Shown: piece after piece, positions 38,033 through 48,516 of the stretch | How positions within the stretch are numbered: the stretch's first letter is position 1 | How the letters are laid out: each line of letters begins with the position of its first letter | Origin: a bacterium | GTDB taxonomy: Bacteria > Orphanbacterota > Orphanbacteria > Orphanbacterales > Orphanbacteraceae | Length of the DNA: 64,000 nucleotides | Assembly: GCA_025782575.1 (NCBI GenBank) | Contig: JALGYY010000046.1 | Span: 124,001-188,000 of the forward strand | Direction: 5' to 3' | Program-made: the position numbers and the translations under genes | Notes under the pieces: generated by a model | The model's database searches: none | What the model saw: the letters and a program-made list of their open reading frames with translations, nothing else | What the model was told of the DNA's origin: nothing

Positions 38033-39552
38033 TGAAAGCTGTCCGCCTGAATGGGGAAAGTCTGACGATTCGAGAGGTGGCCGGCGTCGCGGCGAGAGAG
38101 CGGACCGTAGTTATCGATGGAGGTGCCCGTAACCGGGTCGATCGCGGCGTGGAAACAGTTGCGAAGGCGCTGGATGAGAAGCGTGTGGTTTACGGCGTCG
38201 ATACCGGTTTCGGCGAGCTTGCTCATGTCTCGATCGGCGAAGACGATCTGGCGGCACTTCAGCTTAATCTGATTCGAAGCCATGCAACGGCGACCGGGGA
38301 TGAACTGGGTGCCCATGAGGTGAGGGCCATACTGCTTGCCAAGGCAAACGCCCTTCTGATCGGCTTGGACGGTGTCCGCTGGGAAGTGATCGAGCTCCTC
38401 GTCAAATTGATTGAAAAAGACATTCTGCCGGTCATTCCGGGAATCGGTTCGCTCGGGGCGAGTGGTGATCTTGCGCAGCTCGCTCATCTTTCGCTCCCCC
38501 TCGTCGGGGAGGGGACGGTTCGATCGAACGGCGGTATCATGCCCGCCGCCGAAGCGCTTGCAAAAGCGGGGCTCGCTCCCGTCGTTCTGGGACCGAAAGA
38601 GGGACTCGGCCTGATCAACGGCACCCAGGGGATCACAGGTCTCCTGTCGGTCGCCCTCGGAAAGGCGCGAAACGTACTGGCCCATGCGGAAATCGCAGCG
38701 GCACTCTCCACGGAAGCGCTTCTCGGTACGACCGCTGCGTGGGACGAGAGACTCCATGCGGCCCGCCCCCATCCAGGGGGGATGGCCGTAGCGGCCCGTC
38801 TTCGGGCACTCATGAAGGGGAGTGAGATCCTGAAGTCCCATGCGGAGTGCGGCAAGGTGCAGGATGCCTATTCGGTTCGATGCGCCCCGACTGTTCTCGG
38901 CGCCGTTCAGGATGTTCTCGATCGAGAGAGTGAGGTTGTCGAGAGGGAACTGAATTCGGCTACGGGAAATCCACTTTGCTTCCCCGATGAAGGGGATATT
39001 ATTTCAGGTGGCAACTTTCATGGTGAACCGGTCGCCTTCTCCGCAGACTTCACATCCATCGTTCTCACTGAAGTGGCGAGTATCGCCGAACGACGAGTGG
39101 CCCGGCTTGTCGACCCCAAGCTCTCCGGACTGCCGGCGTATCTCGCCGGGAATCCCGGTCTGGAGTCGGGCTACATGATCGCTCACTACACGGCCGCGGC
39201 TCTTGTGGCGGAGTGCAAACTCCTCGCTCATCCGTCGTCTACCGACTCGATCCCCACTTCCGGCAATCAGGAAGACCATGTCAGCATGGGATTTCATGGG
39301 GCAAGAAAGGCTCTTCAGATCGTGGGGCATGTGGAGCGAACGGTGGCGATCGAAATGCTCGCTGCCGCCCAGGGCATAGAATACTTGAGACCTGATCGTT
39401 CGAGCGAACCTCTCGAAGCGGCGATGGCCGTCATCCGTGAAGTCGTTCCCCCTCTTGACGGGGACCGATCCTTGTCACCCGATCTGGACCGATTGCTCGC
39501 GAAGATGAGTACAGGTGAAATCGTACGGGCCGCCGGCATTCATGATTTGTAG
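38032..39552 (+). CDS. hutH: Histidine ammonia-lyase
   Basis: HutH deaminates histidine to urocanate. The self-forming MIO cofactor triad Ala-Ser-Gly is at 143-145 in LGASGDLAQLAHL. Other family blocks are YGVDTGFGELA, NGTQGITGLLSV and SATGNPLCFPDEG. The 506-residue length is normal. ATG 38032 overlaps the ligA stop by one base, placing the catabolic genes in the same transcript as a DNA ligase. hutU follows after 12 bases with AGGAG. Confidence 0.96.
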
Positions 39553-39564
39553 GAGACACAAAAG

Positions 39565-41232
39565 ATGAAACTGACCGAAACGGTTCGCGCTCCGAGGGGA
39601 TCGAAGCTCACGTGCAAGGGGTGGGTGCAGGAAGCAGCTTACCGCATGATTCAGAACAACCTCGATCCCGATGTCGCCGAGCGGCCGGATGAGCTCATTG
39701 TCTATGGAGGAACGGGTAAAGCGGCTAGAAATCCCGAAGCGTTCCGCGCCATACTTCGCAGTCTGAAAGCCCTCGAGGATGATGAGACGCTTTTGGTGCA
39801 ATCGGGCAAGCCGGTCGGCATCTTTCGGACCACTCCGGAAGCGCCCCGCGTGCTCATTTCGAATGCCATGCTCGTTCCCGCGTGGGGCAACTGGGACGAG
39901 TTCCGGCGCCTCGAAAAACTGGGGCTGACCATGTACGGCCAGATGACGGCTGGTTCCTGGATCTACATCGGTACCCAGGGGATCATCCAGGGTACATACG
40001 AAACGATGGCCGAACTGGCCCGTCAGGAGTTTCAAGGCGATCTCGGCGGGAGACTCGTCGTGACGGGAGGACTCGGTGGAATGGGAGGCGCCCAGCCTCT
40101 CGCCATCACCATGGCCGGCGGGGTCTGCCTGGCGATCGAAGTCGATCCGACGAGGATCAAGCGGCGTGTGGATATGCGGTTCTGCGACGAGTGGACTGAC
40201 AGTCTCGACGAGGCACTTCGCCTTGTCACGGGATACAAAGAAAGCCGAGAGGCACGATCGGTCGCTCTGCTCGGAAACTGCGCGGATGTGATCCCCGAAC
40301 TGGTTCGCCGCGGTTTCGTGCCCGATGTTCTGACCGATCAGACCTCCGCCCACGATCTACTGAACGGCTACGTGCCGAACGGTATGTCTCTCGATGACGC
40401 GATCGCTCTCCGCGATTCCGACCCGGAAGAATATGTGCGCCGCTCCGGCGCGTCTGTCGCCGCCCATGTAGAAGGGATGCTCGCTCTGCAGAAAAAAGGG
40501 GCGGTAACATTCGACTACGGCAACAACATCCGGGCATTCGCTAAAGAGTATGGCGTAGAGAATGCATTCGACTTCCCGGGCTTCGTACCCGCCTATGTGC
40601 GCCCTCTCTTTTGCGAAGGAAAAGGACCGTTCCGTTGGGTGGCGCTCTCCGGTGCTCCGGCGGACATTCACGTCACTGATCGACTGGTTCTCGAAACTTT
40701 CCCTGACGACGAACCGCTTGCTCGATGGATCCGAATGGCGGCCGAAAAAATTGAATTTCAAGGGCTACCCGCAAGAATCTGCTGGCTCGGTTACGGCGAG
40801 CGAGCGCTTCTCGGTGACAAAATCAATCATGCTGTGCGGAAGGGGACGATATCCGCGCCGATCGTGATCGGTCGTGATCATCTGGACACGGGGTCGGTCG
40901 CCTCTCCTTATCGAGAGACAGAAGGGATGAAAGACGGGTCCGACGCGATCGCAGACTGGCCGATCCTGAACGCTCTTCTGAACGCTGTCTCCGGCGCATC
41001 GTGGGTCTCCGTTCATCATGGAGGGGGTGTCGGGATCGGGTATTCCGTGCATGCCGGTATGGTGATTGTCGCCGACGGGACCAAGCGGGCGGAGAAGGCG
41101 CTCCGATTGGTGCTGACCTGCGATCCGGGAACCGGAGTGGCCAGGCATGCCGACGCCGGATACGAAGATGCGATCGCCGTGGCCCGCGAGAAGGGTATTC
41201 GCATTCCCATGAGAGAAGGGGATAACGGGTGA
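39565..41232 (+). CDS. hutU: Urocanate hydratase
   Basis: HutU uses tightly bound NAD+ as an electrophile to hydrate urocanate to imidazolonepropionate. The 555-residue protein contains the NAD+-binding run [19 protein letters not shown] (about 172-190). It also has the family blocks [34 protein letters not shown] and [19 protein letters not shown]. The sequence is complete from ATG 39565, with AGGAG upstream. The stop overlaps the hutI GTG (GTGA). Confidence 0.97.
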   Translation: MKLTETVRAPRGSKLTCKGWVQEAAYRMIQNNLDPDVAERPDELIVYGGTGKAARNPEAFRAILRSLKALEDDETLLVQSGKPVGIFRTTPEAPRVLISNAMLVPAWGNWDEFRRLEKLGLTMYGQMTAGSWIYIGTQGIIQGTYETMAELARQEFQGDLGGRLVVTGGLGGMGGAQPLAITMAGGVCLAIEVDPTRIKRRVDMRFCDEWTDSLDEALRLVTGYKESREARSVALLGNCADVIPELVRRGFVPDVLTDQTSAHDLLNGYVPNGMSLDDAIALRDSDPEEYVRRSGASVAAHVEGMLALQKKGAVTFDYGNNIRAFAKEYGVENAFDFPGFVPAYVRPLFCEGKGPFRWVALSGAPADIHVTDRLVLETFPDDEPLARWIRMAAEKIEFQGLPARICWLGYGERALLGDKINHAVRKGTISAPIVIGRDHLDTGSVASPYRETEGMKDGSDAIADWPILNALLNAVSGASWVSVHHGGGVGIGYSVHAGMVIVADGTKRAEKALRLVLTCDPGTGVARHADAGYEDAIAVAREKGIRIPMREGDNG

Positions 41233-42500
41233 GCTCGAAAGGGACATACGATCTTCTGATTCGAAATGTCGACCGTATTGCGACGATGAACGGGGGGGAA
41301 CCCGGCCCGATCGCAAATCCGACGGAAGCGGATCTCGGGATGATCGAAAACGGCGCGCTCGTCGCTCTTGCGGACGAAATTCTTGCTGTCGGCGTAACGA
41401 GCGAGATCGAAGCGTCCTATGATCCTGCGCCCGGCGCCGTAGTTCTCGAGGGAGGCGGCCGCTGTCTCCTCCCCGGCTTTGTCGACCCCCACACCCATTT
41501 CCTGTTTGCCGGAATTCGGGATGAAGAATACGCGATGCGCGTGGCAGGCGTGGACTACCAGGAAATACGCCGGCGCGGGGGAGGCATTCGCTCGACAGTT
41601 CGTTCTTTCCGGGAGGCGAGCGACGAGACTCTCTTCGAGACCGGCCGCCGCAGGCTCGACACTTTTCTCGCGAACGGCACTACTACTGTGGAGGGGAAGA
41701 GCGGCTACGGACTCTCGACGACACACGAACGGCGTGCGCTCGAGATCATGGACCGCCTGCACCAGGATCATCCCATCGACGTTGTCACCACTTTTCTCGG
41801 CGCACACGACATCCCCCCCGAGTACGACGGCCGGAAAGATGACTATGTCCGTCTTGTCATCGAGGAGATGATCCCGGCGATGGCCCCTCTCGCCCGATTC
41901 TGTGACGTCTTCTGCGAAGAGGGTTATTTCGATGTCGAACAATCCCGCGCGATTTTCGAAGCGGGGAAGAAGCATGGATTGATACCTAAATTACACGCGG
42001 AGGAATTCGTTCCCATGGGAGGAGGAGAGCTCGCGGCCGAGGTAGGGGCGATCAGCGCCGACCACCTGCTCGTCGTGACCGATCAAGGGGTCGAAGCGAT
42101 GGCTGCCGCCGGAGTGATCGCTATTTTTCTCCCCGGTACCACGATCGGCCTCGCCCGTCCGGGATGGGCCGATCCTCCAAAGTTCCGCCGTCACGGACAG
42201 CCGATGGCTCTCGCCACGGATTGCAATCCGGGAAGCTCCTACACGGAATCCATGCCGTCAGTCATTTCCCTTGCCTGTTCCCTTCTGCGAATGACGGTTC
42301 CCGAGGCTCTTCTGGGGGCCACCCGCAATTCCGCGGCCGCCATCGGTGTTCTCGACCATGTCGGAACTCTGGAGCCCGGGAAGAAAGCGGATTGCATTTT
42401 GATCTCATCTTCCCATCCCTTCTCCATTCCGTATCGATTTGGTTCTAATCTGGTCGAAACGGTCATCAAGAATGGCCGTGTGGCGGTCACCGCCGGCTGA
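41229..42500 (+). CDS. hutI: Imidazolonepropionase
   Basis: HutI, an amidohydrolase, opens imidazolonepropionate to N-formimino-glutamate. It has 423 residues from GTG 41229. The metal-binding HTHFLFAG motif, the substrate region [32 protein letters not shown] and the late [10 protein letters not shown] block are all present. No hutG, hutF or ftcD gene follows, so the last step of the pathway must be encoded elsewhere. Confidence 0.95.
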   Translation: MSSKGTYDLLIRNVDRIATMNGGEPGPIANPTEADLGMIENGALVALADEILAVGVTSEIEASYDPAPGAVVLEGGGRCLLPGFVDPHTHFLFAGIRDEEYAMRVAGVDYQEIRRRGGGIRSTVRSFREASDETLFETGRRRLDTFLANGTTTVEGKSGYGLSTTHERRALEIMDRLHQDHPIDVVTTFLGAHDIPPEYDGRKDDYVRLVIEEMIPAMAPLARFCDVFCEEGYFDVEQSRAIFEAGKKHGLIPKLHAEEFVPMGGGELAAEVGAISADHLLVVTDQGVEAMAAAGVIAIFLPGTTIGLARPGWADPPKFRRHGQPMALATDCNPGSSYTESMPSVISLACSLLRMTVPEALLGATRNSAAAIGVLDHVGTLEPGKKADCILISSSHPFSIPYRFGSNLVETVIKNGRVAVTAG

Positions 42501-42541
42501 CCGATCCAGGTCCCCGCGACAATGTTCATTGATTCTCCGGG

Positions 42542-42569
42542 TCAAGTTCCGGGGCTTCCATGCCGAAAT
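42542..42569 (+). promoter_or_regulatory. Candidate sigma28 (FliA)-like promoter
   Basis: TCAAGTT (42542-42548) and GCCGAAAT (42562-42569) resemble the TAAAGTTT and GCCGATAA elements of sigma28 promoters. The spacing is one base longer than the consensus. It lies in the 138-base gap before the TPR gene at 42639, which also has AAGGAGA upstream of its TTG. The match is moderate and no flagellar gene is in the window. Confidence 0.3.
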
Positions 42570-42638
42570 TCACCTTAGTGGCACGGCTCAATCTGACTGC
42601 GCCCAATCTGCATTTCGTCCTCCACAAGGAGACCGTTC

Positions 42639-43832
42639 TTGGCTTCGGTATCTGAAGTCCTTAAGAAGGCCCGCGAACTCGAGAAGAGGGGTGACTGGGA
42701 GGCGGCTGCTTCAGAATACAAGCAGCTTCAATCTCTGGAACACCCTCCGCCTATTGCCTTTAACCTCCTTGGTGACCTCTATCAGAAGAAAGGGGAGACG
42801 GAGGAAGCATACATCTGGTATGAAAAGGCGATCGAAACGTACGCTGGTGAGGGGCTCTACGCCAATGCAATCGGCATCTGTCGAAAGGCGCTCAGACAAG
42901 ACAGGGACCGGCTCGAAGTGCTGCAGCAGCTCGGCGGCCTCTTCCACTCCCAGGGCCTTGCCCGCGAGGCGGTCAATCATTACCTGCTCTTTGCCTCTTC
43001 AGTGGCGAAGAGAGGGGATCTGGAAGCAGTAGTCGAGGCCTCGGTACGGGTCCGGGAGATTCTGCCCGACGATCCTGCCGTCCGGGAAAAGATGGGACAA
43101 CTCCTGCACGCCATCGGTGCCAATGACGAAGCGATGCTCGAGTTCGAAGCGGCTGCGAGTGGCTATAACGCGTCCGGCGATGTGGAAGAGGCGGATAGAA
43201 TCCTGGCGATCTCGAAGGAAATCGCCGCGGCAGCCGGGATCGAGATGGGGCAGGAACCTGTTGTCGAGGATGACGTCTTTGCAGGGGAGAGCCTGGAGAT
43301 GGCCAGCGGCATCGAGGCGACCATTGAACCTCTGAGCGGGATAGAGCCGAGCAACAAGCCGGTCGGCGAAATCGCAATCCCCGAGTCGATCACGGCGCCT
43401 CACGAAGACACGGATTTCGTCCCGGTTAGCGAGATACTCAGGGAGTTCCAGGAAGGGGTCGAGCGGATCCTTGACGAGAACGACTATCAATCCCATTATG
43501 ATATAGGTATGTCATACAAGGAGATGGGGCTCTTCGAAGAGGCGCTGTCGGAATTTGACGCCGCTTTACCCTCGGCCGATCTTCGCACTTCCTGCATGGA
43601 AATGAGGGCATCGGTTCTCATTGAGCTAGGCCGGTACGAAGAGAGCGTGCGTATCATCGAGGAACTGATCGAGGATCAGAGCGAGAATGAGGCGGGCGGC
43701 TACTATCTGATGGGAACCGCGTTCGAGCGCCAGGGGAATGCGAAGAAAGCTCTCGCTCAGTACCGAATAGTCGAGCAACTCGATCCTCACTTCAAGAACG
43801 TAAAGGAACGAATCGCGCGCGTTGCCGGCTGA
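42639..43832 (+). CDS. TPR-repeat protein
   Basis: The start is TTG 42639 behind AAGGAGA (42626-42632). The protein has 397 residues with no signal peptide or membrane segment, so it is probably cytoplasmic. Several 34-residue TPR units are visible, for example LGDLYQKKGETEEAYIWYEKA, LGGLFHSQGLAREAVNHYLLF and a C-terminal group from YDIGMSYKEMGLFEEALSEF onward. An acidic, Pro/Glu-rich linker (about 205-265) separates the N- and C-terminal repeat groups. It probably acts as a protein-interaction adaptor. No partner is implied by the neighbours. Confidence 0.75.
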   Translation: MASVSEVLKKARELEKRGDWEAAASEYKQLQSLEHPPPIAFNLLGDLYQKKGETEEAYIWYEKAIETYAGEGLYANAIGICRKALRQDRDRLEVLQQLGGLFHSQGLAREAVNHYLLFASSVAKRGDLEAVVEASVRVREILPDDPAVREKMGQLLHAIGANDEAMLEFEAAASGYNASGDVEEADRILAISKEIAAAAGIEMGQEPVVEDDVFAGESLEMASGIEATIEPLSGIEPSNKPVGEIAIPESITAPHEDTDFVPVSEILREFQEGVERILDENDYQSHYDIGMSYKEMGLFEEALSEFDAALPSADLRTSCMEMRASVLIELGRYEESVRIIEELIEDQSENEAGGYYLMGTAFERQGNAKKALAQYRIVEQLDPHFKNVKERIARVAG

Positions 43833-43852
43833 CCGGGCGGGCGCCTCGGAAG

Positions 43853-44689
43853 GTGCCCGAAGCCGTGATCAAAATTCACGCCGATCTCCATACCCACACC
43901 AATTTTTCGGACGGCATCTTGAGTCCGAACGAACTGATCGCCCGGGCGGTGGACGCCGGTCTTTCCGTTCTGGCACTTACCGACCACGACACTGTCGACG
44001 GCTGCACGCCTCTTGCAGAGGCGGCGAGAGGCGGTCCGGTCGAGGTCATCCCGGGGATTGAGCTCTCCACCACAGAGGGCCTGCATGAGATTCATCTGCT
44101 TGGTCTCCATGTGGACGTCGAACATCGGCGACTTGGTGAGGAAATCGCACGAATGCGCCATCTCCGCCTGGTTCGGGCGGAGAAAACGGTTGACCGGCTG
44201 AAAGAGCTTGGGATAGTTTTGGATCTCGATGAGATCCGCGCATCGACTCGAAACGGCCTTATTGCGAGACCCCATATTGCCGCGGCCATGGTGCGGGCCG
44301 GATCGGTTCGTAACCAGGCCCAGGCGTTTGACAAGTACCTGGGTGACGGCCGGCCCGCCGCAGTACCGAAGAACTTCCTTACCCCCCAGGACGGGATTCG
44401 CCTGCTTCGGGAAGCCGGAGCGTTCGTTTCGGTGGCCCATCCGGGCGCGACAGGTGTGGAAGGGATCCTGGAGGAGCTGCGCGACTGCGGAATGGGTGGC
44501 GTGGAGGTATGGCATCCGACACATACGCCCCCCCAGGCGGAACGCCTGCTTCAGCAAGCCGAGTCTCTCGGCCTTGTCCCCACAGGTGGATCGGACTATC
44601 ACGGATACGACTACAAACGTTCGTCAATCTTCGGCCGTTTCGGCCTTACAGAAGAACGATATCAGAAGCTCGCCAAAGCCTGGCGGTAA
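43853..44689 (+). CDS. PHP-domain phosphoesterase of the YciV/RNase AM type
   Basis: The 278-residue protein (GTG 43853) has all PHP metal ligands: DLHTHTNFSDG (about 11-21), LTDHDTVDG, PGIELST, RPHIAAAM, AHPGA and GSDYHG near the end. The full-length layout, with the insert between GIELS and RPHIA, matches RNase AM/YciV, a 5'-3' exonuclease that also acts on pAp. This is the third PHP domain in the window and is unlike the shorter one at 13461. Its 3' end overlaps the next reading frame. Confidence 0.85.
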   Translation: MPEAVIKIHADLHTHTNFSDGILSPNELIARAVDAGLSVLALTDHDTVDGCTPLAEAARGGPVEVIPGIELSTTEGLHEIHLLGLHVDVEHRRLGEEIARMRHLRLVRAEKTVDRLKELGIVLDLDEIRASTRNGLIARPHIAAAMVRAGSVRNQAQAFDKYLGDGRPAAVPKNFLTPQDGIRLLREAGAFVSVAHPGATGVEGILEELRDCGMGGVEVWHPTHTPPQAERLLQQAESLGLVPTGGSDYHGYDYKRSSIFGRFGLTEERYQKLAKAWR

Positions 44690-46544
44690 GCACGCCGGTG
44701 CGGTTCTCTTCTCCCTCCTCCTCCTTTTCACGACTACGGGCGCATTCGCCCAGTTGGCGACAGTTTCCCCCGCCCCACCTGATTCTGCAGAGATAATTTC
44801 ACCTGAAAACACTACCGAACCGATTGATTCGATTACCGTGATTCAGGATCCGGAGCCACCGCCCCCTCTATGGATGCCTGCTCCCGCGATCGGACCATCT
44901 CCGTTTGCGGTGATCAGAAAGACGGAGGATTTTCGAGAATATGGCATGCGGACCTGGGGCGATCTCTACGCCGCTCTCCCGTTCATGCGGGTCGACCGCT
45001 TCGGTCCCCCTGCTTTCTTCGAGACTGCGCGATACGGGGGGACCGGGCGGCCTCTGGTACTACTGGATGGTCAGACCCGTCAGACCGCCGTCAGCGGGCT
45101 TCCCAATCTGCAGACGTTCCCCCGGGCGGGAGTGAGCCGGGCGGCAGCCGGATCACCCCGCCTTTTCGCTCATCTGGCGGAGGCGGCTCCCGACGGCTTT
45201 CTGGCGCTCGAAACGGAGCGATGGGAGGGGGGTGTCCCTCAGAGTACGATCAGTGCGGTTCAGGGTGAAAACGGATACGGCACCTATTCATTCGGATTCA
45301 TGAGGGATCTCGGCCCCCGTCTGTGGGTCAATCTGAACGTGGACACTCGCCAGGCGGACTCTTTCGTGCTGGAGAGCTACGACGGCTTCGGTACTTCCAC
45401 AATTCTCGGCTGGCGGCTGAATCCCAACTACAGAGTAAGGGCGGGCGTTCGGATCTATCGGGATGAACAGGCGTTTTTTGAGCCGGGCGAATCGCTGGTT
45501 AACCTGTCGATCACTCGCCGAGGACTCGACGAACGTCGCACGGTCTGGCTGGAGGGGGAGGGTCCCGGGGGGCGCCTGGTTCGCCTCTATCAGTCCAGGA
45601 TCGACGGGAGCACGGGGATGCTCGGTTCTCAAGTGATCGAAGGAAAGATCGAGGAGAAAATGCGGGGCGTTCTCCTGAGCGGTGCCCGCCCCTGGAGAAA
45701 GGGAGAGTGGACGCTTTCCGCCCGTCTGGAGGAGCGTGAAGCGGCCGCGGAGGGGATGAAACGTTCTGCATGGCATACCGGCCTTGCCGCCGGCATCCGG
45801 TCGCCGGTTCTCTCCCGCCTGGACGGCGAGGCGACTGTTCTGCAGGGTTTTCTATCGGATGGGGATGACGTGACGAACCTGGACGGCACTCTCACGTGGC
45901 GGGGGACGATCCCATTGAGCGTCCGGCTCGTCCGCGCACGCCGCTCTCCTTCTGCGAAGCGCTTTGCGGCCGGCCATGACAACGACGGCATTGTTCATCA
46001 TGCCGAGTGGGGCGCGACGATTCATGCCTGGCCGGGAGAACATCGGCTCCGTATTTTTCGGCGAGAAGTGGATGGTGTGGGCTTCGATATACCGACGGAT
46101 GCATTTACGGAGAATCGGATCCGTCTGGATGAGCGTACTACCGGACTGGAATGCTCTTTTACCGGGGAAAGAGGACCCTTCGAGATAGAAGGGGCCTATA
46201 CGTGGTCGAAAGTACGGGACAGCGAAGACAGGGGCCGGCTTCCGTATCATTCCGATCATCTGCTTCGCGGCAGGATTGCCTGGGCGGGAATGGTCCCGTA
46301 TATTGAGACCCTGGCTCGTCTAGATCTTCTCGGCGAATGGCGCTCTGATCGGACGGGACCGGGCCGGACCGTGCCGCTGGAAAGCTGGCACTATCTTCGG
46401 GGCCGAGCGACCATGGATGTGAATGGAGCTGACGTGTTCATCCAGGCCGAACAGGCTCTGGGCCATCAACTCGAATACGTTGAAGGTCTGCTCTCAGGCA
46501 CTTTGAGGCTCTATTTCGGGCTGCTCTGGCGTATGGAGGATTAG
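44586..46544 (+). CDS. Exported outer-membrane protein with TonB-plug-like domain; start uncertain
   Basis: The coding frame clearly begins near 44660-44700. It reads RSSPKPGGKHAG and then a hydrophobic signal core ending GAFAQ, but no ATG, GTG or TTG lies there in frame. The nearest usable codon is GTG 44586, inside the PHP gene, which would give an unusually long basic n-region; a non-standard ATC at 44661 is the alternative. After the signal comes a Pro-rich linker, then a plug-like segment (YGMRTWGDLYAALPFMRVDR, RPLVLLDGQTR) and a barrel-like remainder of about 500 residues. No TonB box was identified. Ligand unknown. Confidence 0.65.
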   Translation: MDRTITDTTTNVRQSSAVSALQKNDIRSSPKPGGKHAGAVLFSLLLLFTTTGAFAQLATVSPAPPDSAEIISPENTTEPIDSITVIQDPEPPPPLWMPAPAIGPSPFAVIRKTEDFREYGMRTWGDLYAALPFMRVDRFGPPAFFETARYGGTGRPLVLLDGQTRQTAVSGLPNLQTFPRAGVSRAAAGSPRLFAHLAEAAPDGFLALETERWEGGVPQSTISAVQGENGYGTYSFGFMRDLGPRLWVNLNVDTRQADSFVLESYDGFGTSTILGWRLNPNYRVRAGVRIYRDEQAFFEPGESLVNLSITRRGLDERRTVWLEGEGPGGRLVRLYQSRIDGSTGMLGSQVIEGKIEEKMRGVLLSGARPWRKGEWTLSARLEEREAAAEGMKRSAWHTGLAAGIRSPVLSRLDGEATVLQGFLSDGDDVTNLDGTLTWRGTIPLSVRLVRARRSPSAKRFAAGHDNDGIVHHAEWGATIHAWPGEHRLRIFRREVDGVGFDIPTDAFTENRIRLDERTTGLECSFTGERGPFEIEGAYTWSKVRDSEDRGRLPYHSDHLLRGRIAWAGMVPYIETLARLDLLGEWRSDRTGPGRTVPLESWHYLRGRATMDVNGADVFIQAEQALGHQLEYVEGLLSGTLRLYFGLLWRMED

Positions 46545-46548
46545 GCTT

Positions 46549-47103
46549 TTGCTCGGGTTTTCCGTGATCCAGTTGCTGGACATTCTGATCGCTATTATTC
46601 TGGTCCTTTTTCTGGTTCGGGGCGTCGTGCGTGGCATTGTGCGGGAGCTCTTTTCTCTCGCTTCGGTCGTCATCGGCTGGGTCATCGCTTCCCGCTATCA
46701 CATGGAGTTGAGCGCCTATATACCATCCGTCTCCGGTGAGACGCAAATCGGGAACGCCGCGTTGTTCGTTCTTACATTTCTCGGCGCGGCTCTGGTCATT
46801 CGGATTCTGGGCGTTCTGTTCCACAAGATCGTCACCGGAAGTCCTCTGGGAATCGTGAACCGATTGATCGGCGGAGTATGCGGTCTTCTGATCGGTACAA
46901 TTTTGATCGGCCTTATTCTGATGGTAACCACCGTTTATCTACCCTATGGCAGGACGATCAAAGAGGAGTCAGTCCTTTTTCCTCACTTGAAGGGCGTGAT
47001 CGAACTCCTCTCCCGCGCGCTTCCCGAAGAGGGGCGGCAACTGTTTGATGAACACTGGAAGAACAGAGGGGCCATCCCCGATAACCTTGATGATTACATC
47101 TGA
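46549..47103 (+). CDS. cvpA: CvpA-family inner-membrane protein
   Basis: The 184-residue protein starts at TTG 46549 (MLGFSVIQLLDILIAIILVL), four bases after the previous stop. Four hydrophobic segments and the motif FLVRGVVRGIVRELFSLASV, the R-G-x-x-R-G turn between helices 1 and 2, are typical of CvpA/colicin V production proteins. The family is linked to envelope homeostasis, with no known enzymatic activity. The C-terminal cytoplasmic part is short. Confidence 0.85.
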   Translation: MLGFSVIQLLDILIAIILVLFLVRGVVRGIVRELFSLASVVIGWVIASRYHMELSAYIPSVSGETQIGNAALFVLTFLGAALVIRILGVLFHKIVTGSPLGIVNRLIGGVCGLLIGTILIGLILMVTTVYLPYGRTIKEESVLFPHLKGVIELLSRALPEEGRQLFDEHWKNRGAIPDNLDDYI

Positions 47104-47139
47104 CCGCCTGGCGGTTTTGACGGCGTGGAAGGAGAAATG

Positions 47140-48516
47140 ATGAATCCGGAGATTTTTCGGGAGTATGACATCCGAGGAGTGGTCGACAAGGATCTGACCC
47201 TCGACGGTGTGGAGACGATCGGGCGGGGTATCGGAACGTATCTGAAAGAGCGTTATAAAGGTGAAGTGATGGTAGGGCGGGACGTTCGGCTCAGTTCCGA
47301 TGACTTCGCCGCCGCACTCATGAGAGGATTGAATTCGTGCGGCTTCGATTGCGTCGATCTGGGCATGGTCCCTACGCCACTCCTCTATTACGGGGTGACA
47401 AGAGGGGGGATCGATTCCTTCGCAGGTGGCGTCATGATCACGGGAAGCCACAACCCACCCGAATTCAACGGCTTCAAGATCTGTCACGGCCCTGTACCGA
47501 TCTTCGGAGCGGAGATCGGTAAGATCAGGGACATTATCTCGTCGGGAAAGTTTGCAGCGGGCGAAGGATCAGTTCGCACGATGGACATCATCCCGGAGTA
47601 CATCGATGAGGTCGCATCGGGAATCAAACTCGAGCGGCCGGTCAAAGTAGTGGTTGACTGCGGGAACGGCGTGGCCGGTCCGGTGGCCATCCCGCTTCTC
47701 GAGAAGATCGGTTGCGAAGTAGAGCCGCTCTTTCAGGAACCCGACGGAAACTTTCCCAATCACCACCCCGACCCCACAGTGGTGAAATACATCCAGGCAC
47801 TCATCTCAAAGGTCAAAGAAGGGGACGCCGAATTCGGAATCGGTTACGACGGAGATGCAGACCGGATCGGCGCAGTCGACGAGAATGGAGATATCCTCTT
47901 CGGCGATATCCTGACAGGTGTCTTCGCTCAATCGATTTTGAGCGACAAGCCGGGTACGATTATATTTGATGTCAAGTGTTCACAGGGTCTTGTGGAGGCG
48001 ATCGAGAGCGCGGGGGGGAAGGCGCTGATGTGGAAGACCGGCCACTCTCATCTGAAAAACAAGCTAATAGAAGAAAAGGCGCCGATGGCGGGCGAGATGA
48101 GCGGGCATATCTTCTTCGCTGATCGTTATTACGGCTATGACGACGCGATTTATGCCTCCTGCCGTCTGGCGGAGATCATGTCCCGGGAGAATCGTTCTCT
48201 TTCCGCGGTCGCTTCCGATATTCCGCGATATCATTCGACGCCGGAAATCAGAATTGACTGTCCCGATGCGATCAAATTCGATGTAGTAGACAAAATGGCC
48301 GCCCGCTTCAAAGAAACCCATGATGTCGTCGATATTGACGGAGCGCGAATTCTATTCGATGAAGGCTGGGGGTTGATCCGTTCGTCGAACACCCAGCCCG
48401 TTCTGGTCCTTCGTTTCGAGGGGAAGTCCGAAGAGGCGCTCGTCTCGATCCGGGACGAAGTAGTGGCTGCGCTCCGGGAACACGTTGAGGTTGATGACGA
48501 GGCGATCGGGGTATGA
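47140..48516 (+). CDS. manB: Phosphomannomutase/phosphoglucomutase (AlgC type)
   Basis: The enzyme converts mannose-6-P to mannose-1-P (and often glucose-P likewise) through a phosphoserine. I prefer ATG 47140 over GTG 47125 because AAGGAG lies five bases upstream; this gives 458 residues. The phosphoserine is S103 in MITGSHNPPEFNGFK. The magnesium loop is D237-G-D239-A-D241-R. The sugar-binding loop is GEMSGH (318-323), whose GEMSG form is typical of dual-specificity PMM/PGM. It overlaps the next gene, mannose-1-phosphate guanylyltransferase, by four bases, so together they make GDP-mannose. Confidence 0.93.
   Translation: MNPEIFREYDIRGVVDKDLTLDGVETIGRGIGTYLKERYKGEVMVGRDVRLSSDDFAAALMRGLNSCGFDCVDLGMVPTPLLYYGVTRGGIDSFAGGVMITGSHNPPEFNGFKICHGPVPIFGAEIGKIRDIISSGKFAAGEGSVRTMDIIPEYIDEVASGIKLERPVKVVVDCGNGVAGPVAIPLLEKIGCEVEPLFQEPDGNFPNHHPDPTVVKYIQALISKVKEGDAEFGIGYDGDADRIGAVDENGDILFGDILTGVFAQSILSDKPGTIIFDVKCSQGLVEAIESAGGKALMWKTGHSHLKNKLIEEKAPMAGEMSGHIFFADRYYGYDDAIYASCRLAEIMSRENRSLSAVASDIPRYHSTPEIRIDCPDAIKFDVVDKMAARFKETHDVVDIDGARILFDEGWGLIRSSNTQPVLVLRFEGKSEEALVSIRDEVVAALREHVEVDDEAIGV

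Noticed and set aside
39475-41975. Several long minus-strand frames opposite hutU/hutI
   Set aside because: The Hut enzymes are clear on the plus strand. The reverse frames have no family signatures or ribosome-binding sites.
42578-42596. TGGCACGG sequence before the TPR gene
   Set aside because: The -24-like half is present but no TTGC lies at the required distance, so it is not a sigma54 promoter.
42439-43032. 197-codon plus-strand frame spanning the hutI end and the TPR gene start
   Set aside because: It overlaps both recognised genes out of frame and is rich in Arg and Ser, as expected for an off-frame read.
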